Shown: piece by piece, positions 7,464 through 14,962 of the stretch
Layout of the letters: each line of letters opens with the position of its first letter
Position numbering within the stretch: the first letter of the stretch is position 1
Assembly (NCBI GenBank): GCA_002084865.1
Contig: NBMG01000012.1
Location: 1-26,517, forward strand
Reading direction: 5' to 3'
Length of the DNA: 26,517 nucleotides
Source of the DNA: Candidatus Atribacteria bacterium 4572_76
GTDB taxonomy: Bacteria; Atribacterota; Phoenicimicrobiia; Phoenicimicrobiales; Phoenicimicrobiaceae
Position numbers and translations under genes: made by a program
Notes under the pieces: model-generated
What the model saw: only the letters and a program-made list of their open reading frames with translations
Told to the model about the DNA's origin: nothing
Database searches by the model: none

Positions 7464-7547
7464 TGTAGAGGCACGATGCATCGTGCCCACAATAATAAGC
7501 GGAAATAATACAAAGACAGCGAGGGCACAATTCATTGTGCCTCTACA
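7464..7547. repeat. TGTAGGGG-type twin-hairpin element, copy 2
   Basis: Terminal inverted repeats TGTAGAGGCAC and GTGCCTCTACA are perfect complements. Just inside are two small hairpins: GGCACGATGCATCGTGCC on the left and GGCACAATTCATTGTGCC on the right. About 23 bases of left flank (from about 7441) are also shared with the copy at 19189-19267. In that copy both terminal arms read GGGG/CCCC instead of GAGG/CCTC, so the arms changed together. The rest of the 7407-7744 spacer is AT-rich with no gene. Confidence 0.75.
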
Positions 7548-7744
7548 AATGGCTATAACCAAAAGGTCATAATTTGCTATAAAATTATCTATAACGTACC
7601 ATATACATAATCTGTTGGAAATATTTTTAGCTTTTTAGGAAATAACCATATTATTTTTGGTTATAAAAGTTAAAAAATAACGAGAGGAGATTTACAATTT
7701 TAAAAAATATAGAAAATAAAAGTGTAAATTTAAAAAATAAGACT

Positions 7745-8770
7745 ATGAAAGCAGCTGTATTTTATGCACCCGGCCAGGTAAGGTTGGAAGAAATTAATAT
7801 TCCGAATGTCGGTCCCGACGAAGTTTTAGTAAAAGTGAAAGCCGCACTTACCTGCGGGACAGATCGTAAAACCTACTTAAGGGGACATCATTTATTTAAT
7901 CCGCCTTTTGTTTTTGGCCATGAGTTTGCCGGTGATATAGTAGAAGTAGGCAGTAAGGTTAAAAAATTTAAACCGGGAATGAGAGTGGTAGCCGCTAATT
8001 CTGCTCCTTGTAATTCCTGTTTTTACTGTAAAAATGGTGAACATAGCTTGTGTGATAGTTTATTTATTCAATTAAGTGGTGCTTTTGCAGAATATATAAA
8101 AATTCCCGGAATAATTGTTTCTCAAAATTTATTGTTATTTCCTGAGACAGTAAGCTATAAAGAGGCAGCATTATTGGAGCCTCTATCTTGTGTAGTCCAT
8201 GGAGTTGAGGAATCAAATATTAATTTAGGTGATACAGTGGTTATAAACGGAGCAGGTCCGATAGGTTTAATGTTCTTACAAGTAGTTAAATTAAAAGGAG
8301 CAAGAGTTATTATAACCGATACAGTTGAGGAAAGATTAAAACTAGCCATAAAGTTAGGGGCTTATAAAGCAATAAATGTTTCTAAGGTGCAGGATCCTGT
8401 TGAAGAAGTTAAAAAACTTACTGAGGATAATAGAGGAGCAGATGTAGCCATTGAAGCAGTCGGGTTGCCGAAGGTTTGGGAGCAGACTATATCGATGGTA
8501 AGAAAAGGAGGAACGGTGAATCTTTTTGGGGGATGCAAAAGAGGAACGAAAATTTCTATTGACACCAGCCTAATTCACTATTCCCAAATTAACATAAAGG
8601 GAGTTTTTCATCATACACCCGGACATATCAAAAGAGCTTTAAATTTAATTTGTAATAAGGCAATCGATATCGATTCGCTGATTACTGATGAACTTCCCCT
8701 TGGCGAAATATCTACTGTAATAGAGATGATGTTGGCCCATAAAGGCATTAAAATAGCAGTGATTCCTTGA
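7745..8770 (+). CDS. Zinc-dependent medium-chain alcohol/polyol dehydrogenase
   Basis: The 341-residue protein is a typical zinc MDR enzyme, oxidising an alcohol or polyol with NAD(P)+. Likely catalytic-zinc ligands are C37 (in TCGTD), H59 and E60 (FGHEFAG) and E145. The structural-zinc lobe is C89, C92, C95 and C103. The nucleotide-binding motif is NGAGPIG (168-174), followed by a helix and strand ending IITDT. It resembles the sorbitol/threonine dehydrogenase branch, but the substrate cannot be read from sequence. No ribosome site precedes the ATG closely. An AGGAGA at 7685-7690 sits 6 bases before an in-frame ATT 16 codons upstream. I kept the ATG because the family usually starts with MKA. 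A repeat island follows. Confidence 0.85.
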   Translation: MKAAVFYAPGQVRLEEINIPNVGPDEVLVKVKAALTCGTDRKTYLRGHHLFNPPFVFGHEFAGDIVEVGSKVKKFKPGMRVVAANSAPCNSCFYCKNGEHSLCDSLFIQLSGAFAEYIKIPGIIVSQNLLLFPETVSYKEAALLEPLSCVVHGVEESNINLGDTVVINGAGPIGLMFLQVVKLKGARVIITDTVEERLKLAIKLGAYKAINVSKVQDPVEEVKKLTEDNRGADVAIEAVGLPKVWEQTISMVRKGGTVNLFGGCKRGTKISIDTSLIHYSQINIKGVFHHTPGHIKRALNLICNKAIDIDSLITDELPLGEISTVIEMMLAHKGIKIAVIP

Positions 8771-9131
8771 TCCGTATATCGTATCTCGTGAATCGTATCT
8801 CGCAAAAACAAATAGTTAGAAATATTAAAAAATTAAAAAAGTTGTGTGTTTGAATTTATTTTCTTTCAAGACACTAGATACGAGATACGAACAACGAAAT
8901 TGTATTGCGTATCGCGTATAAGATAAAGTCATAAGGTACAAGTAGGGGTAGACCTTGTGTCTGCCCGTAATGCGTAAGTTCATCTACTCGATAATGAGAG
9001 AAGAGTTAAGTGGTTAAGATAGTCCTTTTGGGTAATTTGTATTAAACTAACTAATCAATTAACTAGCTAACCACCTAACCAATAAAAAATAAGCAGGATT
9101 GATGATTTTGTAAATGGAGTAAAAGGAAAAT
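8771..9131. repeat. Repeat island between the two dehydrogenase genes
   Basis: The island starts with TCGTATC/TCGTGAA heptamers at 8772-8803 and has an inverted relative (ACTAGATACGAGATACGAAC) near 8872-8891. A hairpin GGGTAGAC/GTCTGCCC lies within 8943-8970. The right end has octamer-like words such as CTAACTAA and CTAACCAC at 9045-9085. No promoter was confidently recognised for the downstream gene. Confidence 0.65.
8943..8970. repeat. GTAGGGG-type hairpin (degenerate single unit)
   Basis: The stem GGGTAGAC pairs with GTCTGCCC around the loop CTTGT. It shares the GTAGGGGYAGACCTTGTGTC core with 21297-21324 and belongs to the family of GTAGGGG hairpins, but only one half-element is present. 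Confidence 0.55.
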
Positions 9132-10157
9132 ATGAAAGCTTTAGTCAAATACGGAAAAGGCGAAAATGATATAGAATTGAGAGAAATTCCCGAACCCATT
9201 CCTAAACCCAATGAAGTAAAAGTTAAAGTGGAGGCTACGGGAATCTGTGGAACCGATCTTTATGGTTATTCAGCCCTAAAACCTCCGGTGGTATTAGGAC
9301 ACGAAACCGCCGGGGTTGTGGTAAAAGTAGGGGAAGAAGTAAAAAATATAAAAGTAGGAGACAGGGTTACTACCGAAACTACTGCCTATATCTGTGGCCA
9401 ATGTAAATTTTGCCAGAGCAAAGATTATAATTTATGCATTCATCGTAAAGGGTTAGGATCTGCTGTTAACGGGGCTTTTGCTGAATATTTTGTGATAAGA
9501 AAAGAAAGCATCCACCAAATTCCTCTTCATATTGATTTTAATTCGGCTTCTCTTTTCGAACCTTTATCTTGCGCTGTTCATGCAGTAATAGAAAAAGCTA
9601 ATTTGTTATCCCATGAAAAAGTTTTGGTGTTAGGACCGGGACCCCTCGGCTTATTAACTGCTCAAATTGCTAAGTCTTTAGGAGCAAAAGTAATTATTTG
9701 TGGAATTGAAGGCGATGAAAAAAGATTATCTACCGCAAAAAAACTGGGAATTAATCAAATTTTTAATATAAAAAAGAAGGATATTGAGAACTATTTGTCG
9801 AAATTAACAACAGGGATTGGTGTAGATGTGGTTTTTGAATGTTCAGGTTCTGTTGAAGCTGTGGAGTACGGATTAAATCTTATAAGGAAAGGGGGTAGAT
9901 ATATTCAGGAAGGAATTATCCACCAACCGATTCAGCTTAGATTTGATCAAATCTTATTTGACAAAGAACTAAGTATTATTGGTTCTCGTACCCAGAAACC
10001 TTCTTCCTGGGATAAGGCAATAGATCTGGTAAACGAAGGGAAGGTAAATTTAGAAGAATTGGTTAGTGATGTACTTCCCTTAAGTAAATGGAAAGAGGGT
10101 TTTAAGCGGGCAAAGAAAAAAAATTCTATTAAAATAGTTCTTCAGCCGGATAAGTAA
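9132..10157 (+). CDS. Zinc-dependent medium-chain dehydrogenase (sorbitol dehydrogenase-like)
   Basis: This second zinc MDR enzyme also has 341 residues but is clearly a different protein. Catalytic-zinc ligands are C39 (ICGTD), H57 and E58 (LGHETAG) and E143. Structural-zinc cysteines are 88, 91, 94 and 102. The NAD(P) motif is LGPGPLG (167-173). Members of this branch oxidise sugar alcohols, sugar phosphates or threonine. Its ribosome site is AAAGGAAAA before the ATG. It is separated from both neighbours by repeat islands, so it is probably transcribed alone. No sugar-pathway partner is present to fix the substrate. Confidence 0.84.
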   Translation: MKALVKYGKGENDIELREIPEPIPKPNEVKVKVEATGICGTDLYGYSALKPPVVLGHETAGVVVKVGEEVKNIKVGDRVTTETTAYICGQCKFCQSKDYNLCIHRKGLGSAVNGAFAEYFVIRKESIHQIPLHIDFNSASLFEPLSCAVHAVIEKANLLSHEKVLVLGPGPLGLLTAQIAKSLGAKVIICGIEGDEKRLSTAKKLGINQIFNIKKKDIENYLSKLTTGIGVDVVFECSGSVEAVEYGLNLIRKGGRYIQEGIIHQPIQLRFDQILFDKELSIIGSRTQKPSSWDKAIDLVNEGKVNLEELVSDVLPLSKWKEGFKRAKKKNSIKIVLQPDK

Positions 10158-10586
10158 TTTTAGAAAAAATTTCAATAACCTGATAAGCGCTGAGATTACT
10201 AGTTAGTATCGCTTTTCCATTTAGTCGTTAGTGAATAGTATTTAGTAACAAAGCGAAAAACGAAAAGCGCAAAACGTAAAGCCATAGCTCAAAATTTAAA
10301 ATTTAAATATATTGTTTTATATATTGAGTTTCATCTTTCTTATCTCGTATGCTATCAAAAATGAAAAGATAAAGAATTAAAAATAGAACTTAAAATTTAA
10401 TATTGAGAGAAAAAGTTTTGAATTTTGAATTATGGTTTTTCGCTTTTCGTTTTAAATTTTTAGCTGCATAATAGTAACTAAAAACTTTTATTTAAAAATA
10501 ACGACTAATTTATTAACCATTAACCAGCAAACCAGGTATCCAAATAACGAATCAAGGTAAAATATAATTAGAAGGGGGAAGAAAAA
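10158..10586. repeat. Repeat island upstream of the thioesterase gene
   Basis: The left part contains TTTAGTCGTTAGTGAATAGT (10220-10239) and the heptamers GCGAAAA and ACGAAAA (10253-10266). The right part contains the inverted counterparts GGTTTTTCGCTTTTCGTTTT (about 10434-10453) and AACGACTAATTT (about 10500-10511). Left and right modules therefore occur in mirrored order. The centre (10285-10425) is AT-rich. No gene was seen. Confidence 0.68.
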
Positions 10587-11003
10587 ATGATAGAATTTAA
10601 TCTTGAAAAAGGTTTAAAAGGAATAGCTCAAACAACAGTGAATGAGGAAAATTCAGCAGAGAGATTTGCCAAACCTATGCCACCTGCCTTTGCCACTCCT
10701 ATGTTAGTATCTTTAATGGATTTAGCTGCCATAAATGCGGTGAAAAATAATCTTCCGGAGGGTTATATTTCAGTAGCTACAAAAATATCGATTACCCATT
10801 TAGCAGCTACACCCTTGGGTATGACGGTTACTGCCGATGCGACTTTAATCGACGTTTTCCAAAATCGATTAACCTTTCAGGTGAACGCTTTCGATGAGGT
10901 GGAGAAGATAGGAGAAGGGACTGTAGAAAGGTATATTATAGATTTAGACAAATTTGCCAAAAATATGTTGGCAAGGAAAAAACCACGAGAGGTTGATTTT
11001 TAA
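10587..11003 (+). CDS. FlK-type hot-dog acyl-CoA thioesterase
   Basis: The 138-residue product looks like the fluoroacetyl-CoA thioesterase (FlK) branch of the hot-dog fold, hydrolysing short acyl-CoAs in the cytosol. The FlK catalytic triad Thr42-Glu50-His76 corresponds by spacing to T37 (FATPM), D45 (SLMDLA) and H71 (ITHLAATP). The glutamate is thus an aspartate here. The C-terminal pattern IGEGTVERYIIDLDKF also matches the family. Nothing suggests fluorinated substrates, so housekeeping release of a small acyl-CoA is likelier. The ribosome site is GAAGGGGGAAG. Its stop codon directly abuts the start of the next gene, so the two are translationally linked. Confidence 0.82.
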   Translation: MIEFNLEKGLKGIAQTTVNEENSAERFAKPMPPAFATPMLVSLMDLAAINAVKNNLPEGYISVATKISITHLAATPLGMTVTADATLIDVFQNRLTFQVNAFDEVEKIGEGTVERYIIDLDKFAKNMLARKKPREVDF

Positions 11004-11525
11004 TTGATTAAAAAAGCTTTATTAATAATTGATATGCTCAATGATTTCATCAGAGAAAATGGAAAATTATATATAGGAAATGATGGCGAAAAAATTATTT
11101 CACCTATTCAAAAGGAACTGGAGAGATTCAGGCAAGGGAAAAAACCTGTATTCTATATCTGCGATTGTCATCGACCGGATGATAAGGAATTTAATCTTTT
11201 TCCTCCACACTGCCTTTCCGAAACTGAGGGAGCAAATATAATCGAAGAGTTAAAGCCATCGAAAGATGATTTTATAATTCACAAAAGAAGATATAGCGGA
11301 TTTTTTCAGACCGATTTAGATATTTCTTTAAGAGAAGAAGGGATTATAGAATTAGAGCTGGTAGGAGTATGTACTAATATCTGTGTTTTGTACACTGCTG
11401 CCAGTGCCAGGATGTTAGACTACAAAGTTACAGTTTTAAAAGATGCTGTGGCTTCCTTTGATCAAGGGGCACATGATTTTGCTTTGAAACAGATGAAAGA
11501 TATTTTAGGTGTTGAAATTAAATAA
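11004..11525 (+). CDS. Nicotinamidase-like cysteine hydrolase (isochorismatase superfamily)
   Basis: The 173-residue protein has the catalytic triad of this superfamily: D10 (LLIIDMLNDF), K94 (IHKRRYSGF) and C127 (GVCTNICV). A likely metal site D54/H56 (CDCHRPDD) and H69 (PPHC) is spaced as in archaeal nicotinamidases. That favours nicotinamide-to-nicotinate hydrolysis in NAD salvage over isochorismatase activity. The start is a TTG immediately after the TAA of the thioesterase gene, with GAGAGG inside that gene as ribosome site. Together with nadA and nadB it would give this cell both de novo and salvage NAD routes. Substrate is inferred from motifs only. Confidence 0.8.
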   Translation: MIKKALLIIDMLNDFIRENGKLYIGNDGEKIISPIQKELERFRQGKKPVFYICDCHRPDDKEFNLFPPHCLSETEGANIIEELKPSKDDFIIHKRRYSGFFQTDLDISLREEGIIELELVGVCTNICVLYTAASARMLDYKVTVLKDAVASFDQGAHDFALKQMKDILGVEIK

Positions 11526-11599
11526 TAAATTCTATCTTAGCGGGGTAATTTGCAGCGGTAATCAAATGGATTAATAGATATGGATTGGAGTTAGAAGTA

Positions 11600-12505
11600 G
11601 TGGTAAAAGAAAAATTAAAAATAGGATTAGCTTTAGGAGGGGGTGGAGCCCGAGGTCTTGCCCACATAGGAGTATTAAAAGTTTTAGAAAGAGAAAATAT
11701 TCCCATTGATTTAATCACCGGCACCTCAATGGGGGCTATTATCGGAGGAGTATATGCCTTAAAAAAAGATATCTCCGCTATAGGAAAAATTGCCGAGAAA
11801 TATTCTAAAATTAGTGAATTTAGTATAGATTTATCTTTTAGCGAAAAAGAAAGAAAAGATAAGCCCCTCTTTCTAAAAAGAATGTCTGATTTTCTGAAAA
11901 GAGGTTATATACTTAATCTTGAACTTAGAAGGCAGTATATTAATGACGGAGAAGGGGTAAAAAAAATTATTAAAGATTTGGTAGACGACAGAGCTTTTAC
12001 AGATACTAAAATTCCTTTTGCTGCAGTAGCTGCAGATTTAGTGAGCGGAAAAAAAGTAATTATAAGAAAAGGAAAATTGTTTGATGCGCTTTTGGCCAGT
12101 ACTTCTATCCCGGGGATGTTTCCTCCGGTAATATTAGATAAGAAAATCTTGGTTGATGGAGGGATAGTCGATGTAGTTCCAATAGAAACAGCTAAGTCGT
12201 TAGGGGCAAATTTTGTTATTGCGGTTAGCGTGAGCCAAACTATTAAAAAGAGAGCTGAATTTAATAATGCCGTAGAAATTCTTTTTCGCTCTGATTCTAT
12301 TACATCTGCCGAATTAAGAAAATTGCAGTTATCTTTTGCTGATGTAGCAATTTCCCCCAAAGTAGGACGTTTTCATTGGTCTGATTTCTCTAAACCCGAA
12401 CAATGCATTCGAGAAGGTGAGATAGCTGCTCAAAACGCTATTTCGGAAATAAAGGAAAAATTAAAGAGGGTGAAACCTTCCTGGTGGAAAAGATTATTTC
12501 AATGA
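11600..12505 (+). CDS. Patatin-like phospholipase (RssA type)
   Basis: The product has the full patatin hydrolase signature: oxyanion loop GGGGARG (13-19), nucleophile elbow GTSMG with Ser43, and the dyad aspartate D186 in VDGGIVDVVP. Such proteins hydrolyse acyl esters of phospholipids or related substrates, and the bacterial RssA/YchK group is about 300 residues, as here (301). There is no signal peptide or membrane helix. I chose GTG at 11600 because GGAG (11587-11590) lies 9 bases upstream. A TTG at 11585 would add five residues but leaves no ribosome site. It follows the nicotinamidase gene by 74 bases and may share its transcript. Its 3' end overlaps the convergent fmdB-like remnant. 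Confidence 0.87.
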   Translation: MVKEKLKIGLALGGGGARGLAHIGVLKVLERENIPIDLITGTSMGAIIGGVYALKKDISAIGKIAEKYSKISEFSIDLSFSEKERKDKPLFLKRMSDFLKRGYILNLELRRQYINDGEGVKKIIKDLVDDRAFTDTKIPFAAVAADLVSGKKVIIRKGKLFDALLASTSIPGMFPPVILDKKILVDGGIVDVVPIETAKSLGANFVIAVSVSQTIKKRAEFNNAVEILFRSDSITSAELRKLQLSFADVAISPKVGRFHWSDFSKPEQCIREGEIAAQNAISEIKEKLKRVKPSWWKRLFQ

Positions 12506-12666
12506 AATTTCTTTATCTTTCTTTTCTTTGGTTTTAGAGTCTGTCTTTTTGGGAATTTCTTTCTTTTCTTGCCCCTCTATTGAGGAAGTGGTTAATCTTT
12601 TCTTTTCCGACTGAATTTTTCAAAAACATTCCCGCATTTTTTACACTTATATTCATATGTTGGCAT
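12494..12666 (-). pseudogene. FmdB-type zinc-ribbon gene, frameshifted and missing the second CxxC
   Basis: The reverse strand from 12666 reads MPTYEYKCKKCGNVFEKF, the hallmark start of FmdB-family small zinc-ribbon regulators, after a good GGGAG ribosome site. The frame then ends at 12592 after 24 codons. If one base is restored near 12613-12615, reading continues as QSEKKRLTTSSIEGQEKKEI and a lysine-rich tail to a TAA at 12494, giving about 57 residues. Family members have a second CxxC that coordinates zinc, and neither frame has it. So there is an internal deletion as well as a frameshift, or the short 24-residue peptide is what remains. A one-base sequencing error cannot be excluded. The 3' end overlaps the patatin gene by 12 bases. 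Confidence 0.65.
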
Positions 12667-12699
12667 AATTAAGCTCCCATTTTAAATTTCTAATTGTAT

Positions 12700-12727
12700 A
12701 TTTTAAACAAATTTATATTTTTGTCAA
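12700..12727 (-). promoter_or_regulatory. Promoter of the fmdB-like gene
   Basis: On the reverse strand a consensus -35 TTGACA (12727-12722) is followed after 16 bases by TAAAAT (12705-12700), about 34 bases before the ATG at 12666. This strong housekeeping-type promoter suggests the remnant is still transcribed. Confidence 0.6.
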
Positions 12728-13025
12728 GGATTCTTTTGTATTTCTGTATATTTCTTGCGAAAACACGAATCTATTTCCTTTATGTGTTACTGAAAAGCAA
12801 TATTTTATTTTCCTTATCATTAGAAAAAAGGATAATAGGTAGGAGTAAAAAAATAATAAAAAATATATTATAAAAAAGGGTTTTCAAAAATTGTGTAGAA
12901 TAATAGTTATAAATTCATTTTTTAGAATTTTTTCATTCCCTTTATACATCTCTATTTAAATAATTTTATATAAAGATAGTAGTGTAGTATAATTTAATAA
13001 AATAAATTAAAAAGGAGAAGTGATT

Positions 13026-14684
13026 ATGAATAACAAATTTAAGGTTTTAGGTCTGATTGTAATCATATTTTTATTGCTTGCTTTTTTTATTAATTTTGCC
13101 TATGGGAATCCTTTATTAGAGGTAATCCCCGAAAAGGTTATCGGAGTTTTGGAACTAAAAGATGCAGAATTAATAGGAAATCTGTCTGAATTAGATTTAG
13201 CAGGCTTTTCACCCAAAGGGAAAGAGGGAAGCGAAATAGAAAATTATAGAATGACCAGAGAAGAGATAAAAGAAGAACTGGGATTTGATGTTTTAGACCC
13301 GTTATTTTTAGAGAATATCTTTTCCCGTGGCGCAATTTTCTCTTGTTTGGGAGTTTCTGTAGGAGGAGTCCCTGAAGTGTTGCTTGCCCTATCTCCTTCT
13401 GACAGTCGTGCTTTTACCAAATTTGTGGGGGCAATTGAGGCGAAAAAGGACTTAGAAGAAGAAGTATCAAATTATAAAGGCATTGATATAGTGAATATAA
13501 TTCTTCCTGAAGAGGCAAGTTTAGAACCCATAGAGTCCATTTCTTACGCCTTTTTGGAGGATACCTTGGTTATTGGAGGGAATTTGTCATCGGTTAAAAA
13601 AGCTATAGAAGTATTTCGGGGAGAGAGAAATTCTCTTCTGGGAAATTCAGAATACCGAAAACAAAAAGTAAAAACCGAAAAGAAAGTAGAGCCTTCAAGT
13701 TTCTTTTTCTGTTTATTTGGCCAAGAACTATACCAGGTATTAGACGAATTAGCCGAAGTGGCTGAGGAAGAAGAATTAACTAAAACTTTACAGGATTCTC
13801 GGGATTCTTTAGAAGATATGGGTACTATAAGTGGAGTTGGCGGTTATCAGGAAAAACAGTTTAAAGCTTATATGATTGCTCAAATAGCGGAAAAATATGT
13901 AGATGTACTTAAAGAAGCAGATATAAATAATCTACAGTCACTCTCTATGTTTCCCAAAAATACTTTCTTCTATCTTGGTGGTGTATTACCTTTTACCTGG
14001 GAAGAGATAAAAGAAGATTACATAAGCGAAGATCTTCTACTTGATTTAGAAAAAAATGTTAAACAAGTTCAGGAAAAAAGTGGAGTTGACCTTGAAAAAA
14101 CTATTTATTCCTGGCCGGCAAAAGAATTTAGTTTAGGATTTTTTGATACTTCCGCAATTTTCCCCAAAGTGGGGTTGATAGCCGGATATTCTTCAGAAGA
14201 AAAACTCATTCAGAATCTTTATCCTACCTTAGAAAATTTTGCTCCCATGATGGGCGGGACGTTAATAGACAATCAATATGAGGGAATAAATTACAAAAGT
14301 CTGCCTAACCCAATGTTTCCCCTGGGATATGGAATTGTAGGGGATAGGTTTGTCTTGTCCAGCGGTATAGCGAATATTATAGATGCTCAAAAAGGAGATA
14401 TGGCCACTTTGGATAAGCTGGAACCTATAAAATATATGCTTTCTTTTCCCAAGGTTTTTTCTTTATTGTATATAGATATGAATTCTGTGAGCGAAATTGT
14501 AGGAAGATTTATGCAAATGGCAGTACAAGAGGTGCCGGAAGGAGCAGAAGAGTCCGAAGAGGCAAAGAGAAAAGAATCTTTAGATGCCGTATTAGAAGGG
14601 TTAAACAGTCTTGAAAATATTTTATTCTGGGCAGGGATTGAAGAAGATTATTCATATTCCTGGTTAGAGATTAATTATAAATAG
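13026..14684 (+). CDS. Secreted or membrane-anchored protein resembling DUF3352
   Basis: The 552-residue product starts with a signal sequence: basic MNNKFK, a hydrophobic core, then FAYG-NP as a plausible cleavage site. The rest is an exported, acidic domain. Two features recall the DUF3352 family: VPEVLLALSPSDSRAFTKF near residue 115, and a region with YAFLEDTLVIGGNLSSVKKA and NSEYRK. Function is not known. ATG at 13026 is chosen because AGGAG lies 8 bases upstream; the GTG six bases earlier is too close to it. TATAAT at 12988-12993 could be its -10 box, but no clear -35 is seen. No close neighbour shares its strand within 300 bases upstream, so it is likely a single gene. Confidence 0.78.
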   Translation: MNNKFKVLGLIVIIFLLLAFFINFAYGNPLLEVIPEKVIGVLELKDAELIGNLSELDLAGFSPKGKEGSEIENYRMTREEIKEELGFDVLDPLFLENIFSRGAIFSCLGVSVGGVPEVLLALSPSDSRAFTKFVGAIEAKKDLEEEVSNYKGIDIVNIILPEEASLEPIESISYAFLEDTLVIGGNLSSVKKAIEVFRGERNSLLGNSEYRKQKVKTEKKVEPSSFFFCLFGQELYQVLDELAEVAEEEELTKTLQDSRDSLEDMGTISGVGGYQEKQFKAYMIAQIAEKYVDVLKEADINNLQSLSMFPKNTFFYLGGVLPFTWEEIKEDYISEDLLLDLEKNVKQVQEKSGVDLEKTIYSWPAKEFSLGFFDTSAIFPKVGLIAGYSSEEKLIQNLYPTLENFAPMMGGTLIDNQYEGINYKSLPNPMFPLGYGIVGDRFVLSSGIANIIDAQKGDMATLDKLEPIKYMLSFPKVFSLLYIDMNSVSEIVGRFMQMAVQEVPEGAEESEEAKRKESLDAVLEGLNSLENILFWAGIEEDYSYSWLEINYK

Positions 14685-14741
14685 AAAAATGGAAAGAGGG
14701 CATAAAACAGACTGGATTTTAGAAAATTGGAATTCTTAAGA

Positions 14742-14761
14742 TTTATATGATAACATATAAA
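14742..14761. repeat. Perfect 8-base inverted repeat upstream of the c-di-GMP riboswitch
   Basis: TTTATATG and CATATAAA are exact complements around a 4-base centre. The site lies 57 bases after the preceding stop and about 80 bases before the aptamer. It may be an operator or a weak hairpin, though pure AT palindromes also arise by chance in such DNA. Confidence 0.35.
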
Positions 14762-14842
14762 AGCTATTTTAAAAATATATTTGAATTAACTGCCTGGGTA
14801 TATTCTGTTAATCTTTTTATGGTTAATTTAAATAAATATCTA

Positions 14843-14937
14843 AAAAAGTTGAAAAAGGCAAACTGACCGAAAGGACAGGACGCAAAGTTATGGGTCTAAG
14901 GCATTTTATGCTATGATCGCCAAACTACCAACTTTTT
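14843..14937 (+). ncRNA. Cyclic-di-GMP-I (GEMM-I) riboswitch
   Basis: The core words of the GEMM-I aptamer appear in order: GGCAAAC (14857-14863), P2 capped by a GAAA tetraloop (14869-14872), GGACGCAAAG (14878-14887), the tetraloop receptor TCTAAGG (14895-14901), and ATGATCGCC. P1 forms nine pairs from AAAAAGTTG (14843-14851) and CAACTTTTT (14929-14937). The base aligned with Vc2 position G20 is G (14857). This favours c-di-GMP over the cGAMP-sensing variant, which has A there. The downstream gene encodes a c-di-GMP enzyme, supporting the call. Confidence 0.92.
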
Positions 14938-14962
14938 ATTTGTTTGAGGAGATGAACAAATG
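14938..14962 (+). promoter_or_regulatory. Hairpin presenting the ribosome site next to riboswitch P1
   Basis: ATTTGTT (14938-14944) and AACAAAT (14955-14961) form a perfect 7-pair stem. Its 10-base loop holds the GAGGAG ribosome site, and its 3' strand includes the first two bases of the ATG. It begins exactly one base after P1 of the c-di-GMP aptamer, so the helices could stack. This is a candidate translational expression platform. No alternative terminator was seen. Confidence 0.5.

Noticed and set aside
11905..12360. 151-codon reverse open frame inside the patatin-like gene
   Set aside because: The forward strand carries all patatin motifs; the reverse product has no recognisable domain or ribosome site.
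14742..14761. Terminator for the secreted-protein gene
   Set aside because: The perfect inverted repeat is pure AT and is not followed by a T-run, so it was listed only as an inverted repeat.
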